DNA of 31,103 bases, taken from assembly GCA_036703315.1 (NCBI GenBank), contig DATNPH010000216.1, positions 1 to 31,103 of the forward strand, read 5' to 3'. Shown in pieces: positions 6,875 to 14,250 of the stretch (position 1 is its first letter; each line of letters begins with the position of its first letter). The position numbers and the translations under genes are program-made. The notes below the pieces were generated by a model. It was not told the DNA's origin and did not search any database. It saw only the letters and a list, made by a program, of their open reading frames with translations. Origin of the DNA: DATNPH01 sp036703315. GTDB lineage: Bacteria; Cyanobacteriota; Cyanobacteriia; Cyanobacteriales; Coleofasciculaceae.

Positions 6875-7987
6875 ATGCCAGGAGCGCAAGAACTTCAGCG
6901 TTTTGGACATCACCTCATTCTCGGTCTTTCCGGTACTACGTTAAGTGATGACGATAAGCGTGTACTCAGCGAATTAAAACCAGTTGGGGTTATCTTCTAT
7001 GGCAAGAACTTTCGTTTTGGTACTCCCTATGAGGTTTGGCTGCAAACTTTTAAGGAGCTGATCGACCAGGTACGACAATACACCGATCGCAACTCGATGT
7101 TCATGACTATCGATCATGAAGGTGGTTCTGTGATTCGTCCACCTTTGCCAATAACCCGATTTCCTCATGCTTTCCTGTTGGGACGGGCGCGTGAGGTAGC
7201 ACAGGCAACCGCACTAGAACTCAAGTCACTCGGAATCAATGTATCCTGGGCTCCTGTAGCAGATATTTTTTCCAATCCTCTTAACCCAGTCATTGGACCT
7301 CGCGCATTTGGCACTACTGCACAAACAGCTGCACAAGTTGCCCGCGACTACTACCTCGGACTCAAGGAGTCAGGAATTATAGGATGTGCCAAGCACTTCC
7401 CCGGACATGGAGACACCAGTAAGGACTCTCACATCGAGTTGCCGATTCTTAATCTAACTGTAGAAGAACTGCGATCGCGAGAACTTATACCCTTCAAAGT
7501 ACTCATCGACGAGCAGGTTCCTTTGATCATGACGGCACATATTCTGTTTCCCAAGATAGATCCTGATGTGCCAGCAACGCTTTCGCCGTCCATCTTGTAC
7601 AACCTACTTCGGGAAGAGCTTGGGTTTGAGGGGGTCGTGGTATCTGATGACCTAGACATGAAGGCTGTTTCAGATATGTTTACCAAGAGTGGCACGGTTG
7701 CACAGACATTTAAAGCGGGTTGCGACTTGTTTATCGTATCCTGCAACCTTCCTTCATCATCTATTGAACGCACCTATGCGATCGCTCAAGATTTTGCAGA
7801 TTCCCTGAGCAATGGCAGCCTTGATGAATCTGTAGTTGAAGCGGCTAAGGCACGAATTGACAAACTACTAAGTACAACGCCTCAGTATCCAGTCCATTGT
7901 CTCGACAAAGATACTCTCCTGCGACACGCTGAACTTGCGATTGGTTGCTCTTTCCAGGCGACTGCGTTGTCAGGGGATCGCTTTTAG
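6875..7987 (+). CDS. nagZ: Glycoside hydrolase family 3, NagZ-like beta-N-acetylhexosaminidase
   Basis: A 370-aa cytosolic enzyme, probably removing terminal N-acetylglucosamine from muropeptides during peptidoglycan recycling. The NagZ signature KHFPGHGDTSKDSH is at residues 173-186, with Asp184/His186 as the catalytic acid/base dyad. The nucleophile Asp is in VVSDDLDMKA (near 258). MTIDHEGGSVIRPP is also conserved. No signal peptide is present, which fits a cytoplasmic NagZ. The length is in the usual 340-370 range for the single-domain branch. The ATG at 6875 is preceded by AGGAAAAG. It follows the MBL-fold gene by 18 bp. Alternative specificity, such as beta-glucosidase, is less likely given the intact His/Asp loop. 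Confidence 0.88.
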   Translation: MPGAQELQRFGHHLILGLSGTTLSDDDKRVLSELKPVGVIFYGKNFRFGTPYEVWLQTFKELIDQVRQYTDRNSMFMTIDHEGGSVIRPPLPITRFPHAFLLGRAREVAQATALELKSLGINVSWAPVADIFSNPLNPVIGPRAFGTTAQTAAQVARDYYLGLKESGIIGCAKHFPGHGDTSKDSHIELPILNLTVEELRSRELIPFKVLIDEQVPLIMTAHILFPKIDPDVPATLSPSILYNLLREELGFEGVVVSDDLDMKAVSDMFTKSGTVAQTFKAGCDLFIVSCNLPSSSIERTYAIAQDFADSLSNGSLDESVVEAAKARIDKLLSTTPQYPVHCLDKDTLLRHAELAIGCSFQATALSGDRF

Positions 7988-8012
7988 GTATTGCTCGCTG
8001 ATTACCGAGAAA

Positions 8013-8225
8013 TCACATTGCCTCGGCAACAAGCAGGTTTTGGGAAGGAAGAGTTGGTTTGATAGTTATCCACTGACCCGTTTGGGGGTCTCGATAAAGT
8101 GGTGCTTCAACAATGATTTCCTGAATCGGTTCGGATGGCTTCACTACCATCCACCGACCCGTTTGGGGGTCTCTATAGGTGGTAAAGGGTTGTTGTTGGG
8201 ATTGTTTCCAACGTGCTGTAGACAT
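8013..8225 (-). CDS. Small protein with duplicated YRDPQTGxW motif
   Basis: A hypothetical protein of about 70 aa. It contains two near-identical units, YRDPQTGRWMVVKPSEP and YRDPQTGQWITIKPTLP, separated by QEIIVEAPL. Each looks like a short beta-hairpin. The duplication is visible in DNA as gacccgtttgggggtct at about 8077 and 8157. The start at 8225 (MSTARWKQ) is chosen because AGAGG lies just upstream; a TTG at 8279 would add 18 residues. It is convergent with the NagZ-like gene and ends 25 bp from it. The function is unknown. Confidence 0.6.
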   Translation of the reverse strand: MSTARWKQSQQQPFTTYRDPQTGRWMVVKPSEPIQEIIVEAPLYRDPQTGQWITIKPTLPSQNLLVAEAM

Positions 8226-8457
8226 GCCTCTGTATCTGATGATCGGGTTTCCTAATAGAAATATCCTAGGCTGAGGCAAAATACTGTTTTGTGACAGAGC
8301 ACCCTAAAATACCGTGAAGCTGGTCACTTGTAACAGTGATCGCTAGCAATTAAGGGCATGTCTTTGGTCACCGTTTAATGGTGATAGTTTTACTGGCTTA
8401 TTGTGAGAGCGATCGCGCTTTGAGGTTTTGATTCCTGAAGTGACAAAGGTTTTAGCG

Positions 8458-9036
8458 TTATCTATGACGAAATATAAAAGGGAAATATCTATCGTGATCG
8501 TAGAATTGCAGGCGTCCGACACCTAGATACAGACCATAAGATTTCTCACCCGCGGGGAAAGCGGTGACGCCAAAAATATAGGCTCCACTACTCCAAGGAT
8601 TACGGACAGGACGCAGCCCAATCGTAAACGTTTTCCCTGGCATCACTGGTTGGTCAAATGTCACTGAAATGGTTTTTGTCTGGTCATCCTTGATTACCTC
8701 TTTTAGAGTCAACTTCTCACCTTTACGCCGAGATGTCCCTTCAAACGCACGAGTCTGTTCAAGGTCGAAGTCGATGTCATCAAATCCCTGACGCTGCTTA
8801 ATGGTGACCCGTTGGAGAGGTTCACCAGCATTGGCTGGCAGTTCCACTGTAAAATAGTACGTTGCTCCCCATGTATACGTTGAGTTATAAGTGGTTGTTG
8901 CACTAAGAAGATTAGGAGGCTTTTCAAAGGCGACTGTTCCATCTGCTAACTGAACTGCCTGAGTCAGTGGAGCAGCAAGTCCCCAAAAGCTTGCTGAAGC
9001 AGCCAGAGTAGCTCCGAATAGTGTTGAAATACGCAT
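8458..9036 (-). CDS. DUF2808 exported protein
   Basis: A 192-aa protein of a family found mainly in cyanobacteria. Residues 1-27 form a signal peptide (MRISTLFGATLAASASFWGLAAPLTQA). The body matches the DUF2808 pattern: VAFEKPPNLLSATTTYN, then a beta-rich region with YYFTVELPANAGEPLQRV and GFDDIDFDL, PVMPGKTFTIGLRPVRNP and SSGAYIFGVTAFP. It is probably periplasmic or associated with the outer membrane. The biochemical role of the family is not established to my knowledge. The C-terminus, FPFIFRHR, is basic. It is transcribed alone, divergent from the membrane protein at 9322, with a roughly 285-bp AT-rich spacer between that presumably holds both promoters. Confidence 0.85.
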   Translation of the reverse strand: MRISTLFGATLAASASFWGLAAPLTQAVQLADGTVAFEKPPNLLSATTTYNSTYTWGATYYFTVELPANAGEPLQRVTIKQRQGFDDIDFDLEQTRAFEGTSRRKGEKLTLKEVIKDDQTKTISVTFDQPVMPGKTFTIGLRPVRNPWSSGAYIFGVTAFPAGEKSYGLYLGVGRLQFYDHDRYFPFIFRHR

Positions 9037-9321
9037 TGTTATGATGAGTTGGCACTAGACTGGATCTTGATGGCCAGAAGGAATAGGCGCTACCCCATCC
9101 CTCTACATGATCGCTCAACGAGTGATCGCCTTAGCAATATTACTTATTAATCTTTTATCTAAACTTGAGACTTTTTAACAATTCTTAGTAATAAGCAGAA
9201 GTCTAAATTCTTAACCAATACTATTTAGAATAATTTCACAATAATTGAAAAATTACTTCATGTTCTTTGCCAAAAGTATTCGTTAAGCTGAGAAGTGAAA
9301 CACAAAGGAAGAGGAGATTTC

Positions 9322-9831
9322 ATGACCGCTGCTTTTGGCGTTGAGTTAAAGCACTCTAGATGGCAAACGATTGCCTTGTTTGCCTTGGGGTTTTGGCTGA
9401 GTGGCAGCTTGCTCTTAGACTTTGTGATCATGCCCGGTTTATCGGCTTCTGGCATGATGAGTCAAGCGAGTTCCGCAACAGCTGGTTATTCTATTTTCTG
9501 GATTTATAATCGCATCGAGCTGCTGTGTGCTGGTTTGGTGTTAGCAAGTCTATTGGCGCTTCGTGGCACTTCTAGTCTCTACCGTCATGTGAGACGCTGG
9601 TCTATTTTCGCATCCCTGCTCCTGCTGGCAATTGCCATCATTTATACATACATCATGACGCCGCAGATGAGCGCTTTGGCATTACGCTTGAATCTGTTAG
9701 ACCCAACAACTGGGATGCCAGCCGGAATGATTCAGATGCTCGAAGGGTACTGGGCGCTAGAAGCTATCAAATTAGCTGTAGGCATCACTCTGCTTATTTG
9801 GTGCTACTACGATTCCCGCAAGCTTGCCTAA
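9322..9831 (+). CDS. Four-helix membrane protein (DUF4149-like)
   Basis: A 169-aa integral membrane protein with four hydrophobic segments, at about residues 13-35, 47-69, 81-103 and 143-161. FWLSGSLLLDFVIMPGLSASG and ATAGYSIFWIYNRIELLCAG recall the DUF4149/TMEM205-like family often seen in cyanobacteria. The ATG at 9322 follows GAGGAG at 6-7 nt; the frame also opens at a GTG at 9295, which lacks such a site. A strong intrinsic terminator at 9858-9892 ends the transcript, so this is a single-gene unit. Function unknown. Confidence 0.7.
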   Translation: MTAAFGVELKHSRWQTIALFALGFWLSGSLLLDFVIMPGLSASGMMSQASSATAGYSIFWIYNRIELLCAGLVLASLLALRGTSSLYRHVRRWSIFASLLLLAIAIIYTYIMTPQMSALALRLNLLDPTTGMPAGMIQMLEGYWALEAIKLAVGITLLIWCYYDSRKLA

Positions 9832-9857
9832 CGAGACATTAACCAGAAATGATAAAG

Positions 9858-9892
9858 GCTCCTCACTTGATGGGGAGCTTTTTTACTTTTTT
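9858..9892 (+). terminator. Rho-independent terminator
   Basis: GCTCCTCA (9858-9865) pairs with TGGGGAGC (9871-9878) including one T-G wobble, over a 5-nt loop. It is followed by TTTTTT, AC and a second T run. It lies 27 bp after the stop of the four-helix membrane protein and abuts the convergent gene at 9891. Confidence 0.85.
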
Positions 9893-10178
9893 ATTCCTCA
9901 CTTTTCTCCTCTGAAGGCCATAGCAAGCGTAGTGCCATCAGTGCAAAGCCGATCGCGGCGATCGCTTTGAGTATATGAGCAGGCAACACCTGAGCTACCC
10001 CTTCTCCCGCCAGCACTCCCAGGAAGCTAGCCAACAGCAATGCCGTTACTGAACCCAAAAACACAGCGCGAGGGGCTTTGAGACTACCACCGAGAGCGAT
10101 CGCGGCAAGTTGGCTCTTGTCTCCAATTTCTGCCAAAAATACCGTTATGAAAATTAGTCCGAGAAGTTGCCAGTCCAT
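9891..10178 (-). CDS. Half-size GDT1/TMEM165 (UPF0016) cation transporter subunit
   Basis: A 95-aa membrane protein with three hydrophobic helices. The family motif E-x-G-D-K-(T/S)-Q is present as FLAEIGDKSQLAAIALGG in the first helix. Full-size members carry two such halves; this one has a single half. The adjacent gene at 10228-10683 encodes the complementary half (AEMGDKTQLATLLM), so the two probably form a heterodimer. Characterised cyanobacterial and plastid relatives export or import Mn2+ (and Ca2+) across the plasma or thylakoid membrane, and I recall half-size pairs in cyanobacteria being described as hemi manganese exporters. The start MDWQLLGLIF is well placed. The C-terminus is a short acidic/basic tail (EEKSEE). 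Confidence 0.85.
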   Translation of the reverse strand: MDWQLLGLIFITVFLAEIGDKSQLAAIALGGSLKAPRAVFLGSVTALLLASFLGVLAGEGVAQVLPAHILKAIAAIGFALMALRLLWPSEEKSEE

Positions 10179-10227
10179 AGAGGAGTTAAAGGTTGCAGGT
10201 TAAATTTTCTTAGTTTCCAGTTGAGGA

Positions 10228-10683
10228 CTAGAAACGCACGACATCCCACAGCAGCAGGATAGAAATGAACAGTAAAAGTGCTCCGGCTGATGTTTCTAGA
10301 GTTTTTGGAGAAAGCCGCCTAGCTAACCAGCAACCGAGGAGCACACCTAGCAAGCTTGTTGTAATCAGTGCAGCAGCAGCACCCGCAAAAACAATCCACG
10401 GAGCATGAGATTGGGCACTCATCAGCAGAGTTGCTAACTGAGTTTTATCTCCCATCTCTGCCAAAAAAATTGTTAAGAAAGTCGAGCTAAAAACACGCCA
10501 TACCCCCAATTTGCGTTCCTTAACCGATCGAGGCTTCTGAGCATGAGCCATCGGTGAATCTGTCACGGGTTCAATCGTCGCCGTCAACTCAGAGGAGTTG
10601 CAGCTGTTTTCTGACGCTGGTTCGCTCAATGTGGAAGGCACTGTCAAGACTAGATCGACTACAGGCACAGAAGAGACTTTCAC
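10228..10683 (-). CDS. Half-size GDT1/TMEM165 subunit with disordered N-terminal extension
   Basis: A 151-aa protein. Residues about 62-151 form the three-helix GDT1 half with the motif FLAEMGDKTQLATLLMSA. Residues 1-60 are a Ser/Thr/Pro/Glu-rich soluble extension not expected in the core family. It lies directly upstream of the second half-size gene (50-bp gap, same strand), consistent with an operon and a heterodimeric Mn2+/Ca2+ transporter. The start is the GTG at 10683 if the extension is real; an internal ATG at 10551 (MAHAQKPRS) would give a 107-aa protein close to the usual half-size length. Neither start has a clear ribosome-binding site. Confidence 0.82.
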   Translation of the reverse strand: MKVSSVPVVDLVLTVPSTLSEPASENSCNSSELTATIEPVTDSPMAHAQKPRSVKERKLGVWRVFSSTFLTIFLAEMGDKTQLATLLMSAQSHAPWIVFAGAAAALITTSLLGVLLGCWLARRLSPKTLETSAGALLLFISILLLWDVVRF

Positions 10684-10810
10684 AGGTAATCTGAAACGAG
10701 GTTAACTACTTTTCATATTCCTTTCATCTTCTCAAAACTTTACGTAAAATATCAACCCTAAATAAGCAGACTCTGCCTCAAATTAGAAAAACTTGCCTGC
10801 CCACAACAAC

Positions 10811-11161
10811 TCAAATGCCTACTTCTCTCTCGAAACGTAGCATTTCCAAACTGCGATCACCATACACTCCCTCAATCTGCTCATAACAGCAGTCAATCGC
10901 AAAGTCGTTTACCTCCGTCGGTTCGATACCAAACATATCCTGAAAGACATCTGCTTCCACGCGGCAAAAGCGAGGGCGCTCTGAGTAAATGCGGCACTCA
11001 CGAGTAACGTGATCAAAATTCACACACCATCCCCCTTCACCAACCATGCTTAGATAAAGCTTTAGCTCTTCAGGGGAAAGATAGGTTTCTAAGTCTGGAC
11101 GCTCAGCTGGGTCAAGATGACAGCATGCACCACATTGCTTTACACAACACCAAGTTGCCAT
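10811..11161 (-). CDS. YkgJ-family cysteine cluster protein
   Basis: A 116-aa soluble protein with the YkgJ (CxxCxxCC) zinc/iron-chelating cluster: WCCVKQCGACCHLDP at the N-terminus, then WCVNFDHVTRECRIYSERPRFCR and AIDCCYEQ. About ten Cys lie in conserved positions. Members are widespread and thought to bind Zn2+ or an Fe-S cluster; the exact function is unsettled. The ATG is at 11161. It is transcribed on the minus strand, divergent from psb30 205 bp away; any link to photosystem assembly is speculative. Confidence 0.85.
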   Translation of the reverse strand: MATWCCVKQCGACCHLDPAERPDLETYLSPEELKLYLSMVGEGGWCVNFDHVTRECRIYSERPRFCRVEADVFQDMFGIEPTEVNDFAIDCCYEQIEGVYGDRSLEMLRFEREVGI

Positions 11162-11365
11162 TACTGTATACGAAGGCTATAAGTTTCGAGCACATCTAGC
11201 TTAGCGAGTTTTCCTAGCTGGCAAATGTGTCTCTTTTTTTATTGCATTTTGTATATTTTTGTAAATATTCTTAATAAATCAAGGAAATTACCCAGTAAAA
11301 TTTAAGTCAAGAATTTTTAATTCCACATCAAATTGCTTAGGTTAATTCGGGAGGAAAATATAGAT

Positions 11366-11515
11366 ATGAGTCTGTTAGGTTTGTTAGGTATAGATCTGAG
11401 CTTTCTAAATAGCATCAATTGGGAAGTGATTGCTCAGCTGAGCATGCTAGCGGCGATCGTGCTGGCTGGGCCAGCCGTGATTTTCGCACTAGCTGCCCTT
11501 AAAGGCGACCTTTGA
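11366..11515 (+). CDS. psb30: Photosystem II subunit Psb30 (Ycf12)
   Basis: A 49-aa single-span thylakoid membrane protein of the photosystem II core, located peripherally near cytochrome b559. The diagnostic block INWEVIAQLSMLAAIVLAGPAV plus the C-terminal ALKGDL match Psb30/Ycf12. The N-terminal LLGLLGIDLSFLNS is typical of the cyanobacterial form. The ATG at 11366 is preceded by GGGAGG (about 12 nt); the frame also opens at 11333, but that start lacks family support. It is monocistronic and ends at a hairpin (11523-11560) shared with convergent recJ. Upstream sequence is AT-rich, suiting a strong promoter. Confidence 0.93.
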   Translation: MSLLGLLGIDLSFLNSINWEVIAQLSMLAAIVLAGPAVIFALAALKGDL

Positions 11516-11522
11516 TCAAGGG

Positions 11523-11560
11523 TTAAAGGTTGAAGGTGCCAAGATAACCTTCAACCTGTT
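11523..11560. terminator. Bidirectional terminator-like hairpin between psb30 and recJ
   Basis: AGGTTGAAGGT (11527-11537) pairs perfectly with ACCTTCAACCT (11547-11557). The stem extends outward through GTTAA/TTAAC with one bulge, about 16 bp in total. It sits between the convergent stops of psb30 (11515) and recJ (11575). There is no long T tract, so termination may be inefficient or the hairpin may protect 3' ends. Confidence 0.6.
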
Positions 11561-11574
11561 AACGGCTTAGCTCT

Positions 11575-13680
11575 TTAGGTGAGTTCCAATGCACGAGTGG
11601 CTGCTTTAATCAACTGATAATATCTAGGTTGAGTTACATCCACTTCTTTTGCATCTTCCCGTTTAGTTCCCAAAAGCCCAATTCGTTGTCCTTTCTGAAT
11701 TGCTAAGACTTTTCCTTCAGGATTTCTAATCCTTAATTCGTTTTGTACAGACGCACCATGGCACGTCTCTGACAAGCTGCAAGTGTAGCGACGTTCGTTG
11801 TAATAGAACTCAGCTTTTCTTGTTGGAGAGGTAGGGGAAGCAGGTAAGCGAATGCCGACTAATTCCAATTCAATGCTAGTGTTGCCATTCCAGTTGTTTT
11901 CTCGCAGTTTGTAGGCGATATCCACTCGCTGCGGAAGCGGAAAGTACTCGCCCCAGCGCCAAGCAACAGCTGTGATTGTGATGGGTTGATTGTCCTGAGA
12001 GAGGGTGAGCTTGAGGTGTCCCTTCCCCACGATTTTTTGCTCTACAACCTTAACATTAGGCGTCCAGAAGACAGGGTCAGGGTTGCCAATACCGCAGGGG
12101 TGGAAAACATCAATTTGTTGGTAGAGGTTGGGAGTAAGTTGATTGAAATCAGCTTGAGTATCTATTTCAATCAGGGGTTTAAGATGTTCTGGTTGCAAAC
12201 ACCCATGAGCAAAGCGACTGAGGGATTCTCCAAATTCTTCCAAGTTCTCAGCAGGTAAGGAAAAGCCTCCGGCAGCTTTGTGTCCACCAAATTTACCTAA
12301 TAAATCTTTACAGAATTCCAACGCTTCAAAGACGTTGAATTCAGGTATTCCTCGTGCTGAACCGCGAATATGCTGCTGTTCGTCTTCGTAGGTACCGATA
12401 AATACGGGAACGCCGTAGCGTTCAACTAAACGAGAGGCAACGATGCCAATGACGCCGTGGTGCCAGTTGGGTTGAACAATGACTAAGACGCGCTTTTGTT
12501 GTAAATCTAGCTGCTTGTGCTCAATGAACGCGATCGCATCCTGTTCAATTTGCTCACACAGTTGCTGACGCCTTTGGTTAATCTGTTCGCACTGCATCGC
12601 TCGTTCCAGCGCCACTCCTGGCTCAGTTGTGGTCAGCAGTTCAATTACAATTTCGGGGTCTGATAGACGACCTATAGCATTAATCCTTGGTCCTAGCTTA
12701 AAGCCAATATCCTCTGGCTTGAGTACTTTTTGGTCTTCTTTTACGCCAGCCATTTGGATTAGTGCCTGAATGCCTGTAAGCTCAGACTTAGGCAGCAACC
12801 CTAAGCCTCGCTTCAACCAGCGCCGATTAATACCAGTTAAGGGTGCTAAGTCTGCAATGGTTCCAAGAGTAAACAGCTCTAATAGCTGCTTCGTCAAACC
12901 CTGAAGCTGACCCAATTCTTTGGCAAGGGTTACGGCTAAAATATAAGCCATGCCGACACCAGCAAGACCCCGATACGGTGAGGATTCATCAAGTTGTTTC
13001 GGGTTAAGGATGGCATCTGCTTCCGGTAGTTCGGGTGGTAAGTCATGATGGTCAGTAATAATCACCATCATTCCCAGTTCCAATGCTCTGGCGATCGCTT
13101 CATGGGCCGAGATGCCATTATCGACCGTCAAAATCAGCGCGACGCCTTCTTGGGCAAATTCCTCTACAATTCGTGTATTGATGCCGTAGCCGTCTTTCAT
13201 GCGGCTGGGAATAGCGTAATTTACATTGGCACCTAACCAGCGTAATGCCCGAAGTAACAAAGCGGTGCTGGTCATGCCATCGGCGTCATAGTCCCCACAG
13301 ATAGCGATTTTTTCTTCGTTGGCGATCGCTTCTTTGAGCATATCCACACTGATGCCTAGATCAGGAAATTCATCAATCGGTGCAGGCATCGCTTGAGATT
13401 CTGGGTATAAGTACACCTGTGCTTGTTCGGGTGTCTCAATTCCTCGGTTAAGTAACACCTGACCCAATAGCGGTGAAAGTCCTGTTGCTTGTGCCAGTTG
13501 GACAGCTGTTTGTGTCTGTAACGATGCGATCTGCCACCGCTGATTGGGCAATTGCTGAGGAGGTCTGGATGATTGAGAATCGGGTCTGCTTAGCACTGAA
13601 GTTGAGAAGATTGATTTTGGGCTACGCAATAGTCTACTGCAATCAGCTAAGCTTTCTTTTTCCTGCAATATGAAAATCAA
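11575..13680 (-). CDS. recJ: RecJ single-stranded-DNA-specific exonuclease
   Basis: A 5'-3' ssDNA exonuclease for recombination and mismatch or base excision repair, DHH phosphoesterase superfamily. Visible motifs, in a 701-aa reading: GDYDADGMTS (129-138), LTVDNGIS (184-191), ITDHHDLPPE (208-217), GLAGVGMAYIL (238-248), NWHHGVIGIVASRL in the DHHA1-side domain and GKFGGHKAAGGF (462-473), followed by an OB-fold region. A C-terminal segment (about 590-701) goes beyond the E. coli enzyme's length. The start is uncertain: the frame has no early ATG. A TTG at 13680 gives the full length, while a GTG at 13596 (VLSRPDSQSSRP) would shorten it by 28 residues of weak conservation. Minus strand, convergent with psb30. 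Confidence 0.95.
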   Translation of the reverse strand: MIFILQEKESLADCSRLLRSPKSIFSTSVLSRPDSQSSRPPQQLPNQRWQIASLQTQTAVQLAQATGLSPLLGQVLLNRGIETPEQAQVYLYPESQAMPAPIDEFPDLGISVDMLKEAIANEEKIAICGDYDADGMTSTALLLRALRWLGANVNYAIPSRMKDGYGINTRIVEEFAQEGVALILTVDNGISAHEAIARALELGMMVIITDHHDLPPELPEADAILNPKQLDESSPYRGLAGVGMAYILAVTLAKELGQLQGLTKQLLELFTLGTIADLAPLTGINRRWLKRGLGLLPKSELTGIQALIQMAGVKEDQKVLKPEDIGFKLGPRINAIGRLSDPEIVIELLTTTEPGVALERAMQCEQINQRRQQLCEQIEQDAIAFIEHKQLDLQQKRVLVIVQPNWHHGVIGIVASRLVERYGVPVFIGTYEDEQQHIRGSARGIPEFNVFEALEFCKDLLGKFGGHKAAGGFSLPAENLEEFGESLSRFAHGCLQPEHLKPLIEIDTQADFNQLTPNLYQQIDVFHPCGIGNPDPVFWTPNVKVVEQKIVGKGHLKLTLSQDNQPITITAVAWRWGEYFPLPQRVDIAYKLRENNWNGNTSIELELVGIRLPASPTSPTRKAEFYYNERRYTCSLSETCHGASVQNELRIRNPEGKVLAIQKGQRIGLLGTKREDAKEVDVTQPRYYQLIKAATRALELT

Positions 13681-13705
13681 TGTTGATTGACTTTTGACCG
13701 AAGAA

Positions 13706-13832
13706 GACGCGGAGACGCGCAGAGTCTCACGAGCGATGCGTGAGGCGGGGCATGAAACGCCGTTTGGCGTGAATGTCCAAGGGTTTCAAGCCCCGTCCAA
13801 GTTCTGTCCCCACGTCCCCGTGTCTCCGCGTC
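13706..13832. repeat. Nested inverted repeat, 127 bp
   Basis: Outer arms GACGCGGAGACGCG (13706-13719) and CGTGTCTCCGCGTC (13819-13832) match at 13 of 14. Inner arms CGGGGCATGAAAC (13746-13758) and GTTTCAAGCCCCG (13783-13795) match at 12 of 13. It would fold into one long cruciform or RNA hairpin. It lies upstream of recJ and beside the ndhH relic, and looks like a non-autonomous repeat. Confidence 0.6.
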
Positions 13833-13860
13833 CATGAATTTTGACTTCCAAGGAGCGGCA

Positions 13861-14088
13861 CTAGCGATCGACCGAACCTATGATGATGTCGATACTGCCC
13901 ACAACACCGTAATATCAGCGACTTTTACACCCTTAAGGAGGTAGGGTAAGATTTGCAAGTTGACGAAATCGGGTGCACGAACTTTCCAGCGCCAGGAGAA
14001 CACCTTCCAGCTTCACAACCAACCTTAGTACGCCGTGTGTGGAAGCATGGTGGGAACCCTTGTTGAGCACCATTGGGTCTGTTCTGGT
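13861..14088 (-). pseudogene. ndhH: ndhH relic: N- and C-terminal ends joined, interior deleted
   Basis: Read on the minus strand from 14088, TRTDP-MVLNKGSHHASTHGVLRLVVKLEG aligns with the N-terminus of NDH-1 subunit H. In another frame this runs directly into VFSWRWKVRAPDFVNLQ, ILPYLLKGVKVADI and, after a further 1-nt shift, GSIDIIIGSVDR and the TAG at 13861-13863; these are the last 50 or so residues of NdhH. About 300 internal codons are missing. The codon before TRTDP is TAA, so the original start is also lost. The intact protein is about 394 aa and carries the quinone-site segments of the complex. The relic lies downstream of ndhK on the same strand, separated by a MITE-like palindrome. 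The functional ndhH must be elsewhere. Confidence 0.85.
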
Positions 14089-14135
14089 TTAAATCTTTGC
14101 CATAAATGAGTAATCACCTCATAAATAACAGCTTT

Positions 14136-14227
14136 AGGACTTACGCACTGAACCGGGGTAAAAACGTCAGATAGAGTGTTTCGTTGAATACCTTTTTCAC
14201 TACATTTGGCATGAGTGCGTAAGTCCT
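14136..14227. mobile_element. MITE-like palindromic element A (92 bp)
   Basis: It has 14-bp perfect terminal inverted repeats, AGGACTTACGCACT (14136-14149) and AGTGCGTAAGTCCT (14214-14227), around a 64-bp non-coding core. A second element with the same 12-bp ends and nearly the same length is at 19799-19888. No transposase is encoded, so it would be non-autonomous. It lies between the ndhH relic and ndhK. Confidence 0.75.
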
Positions 14228-14250
14228 GGTTAATACCGACACCAGATTTT

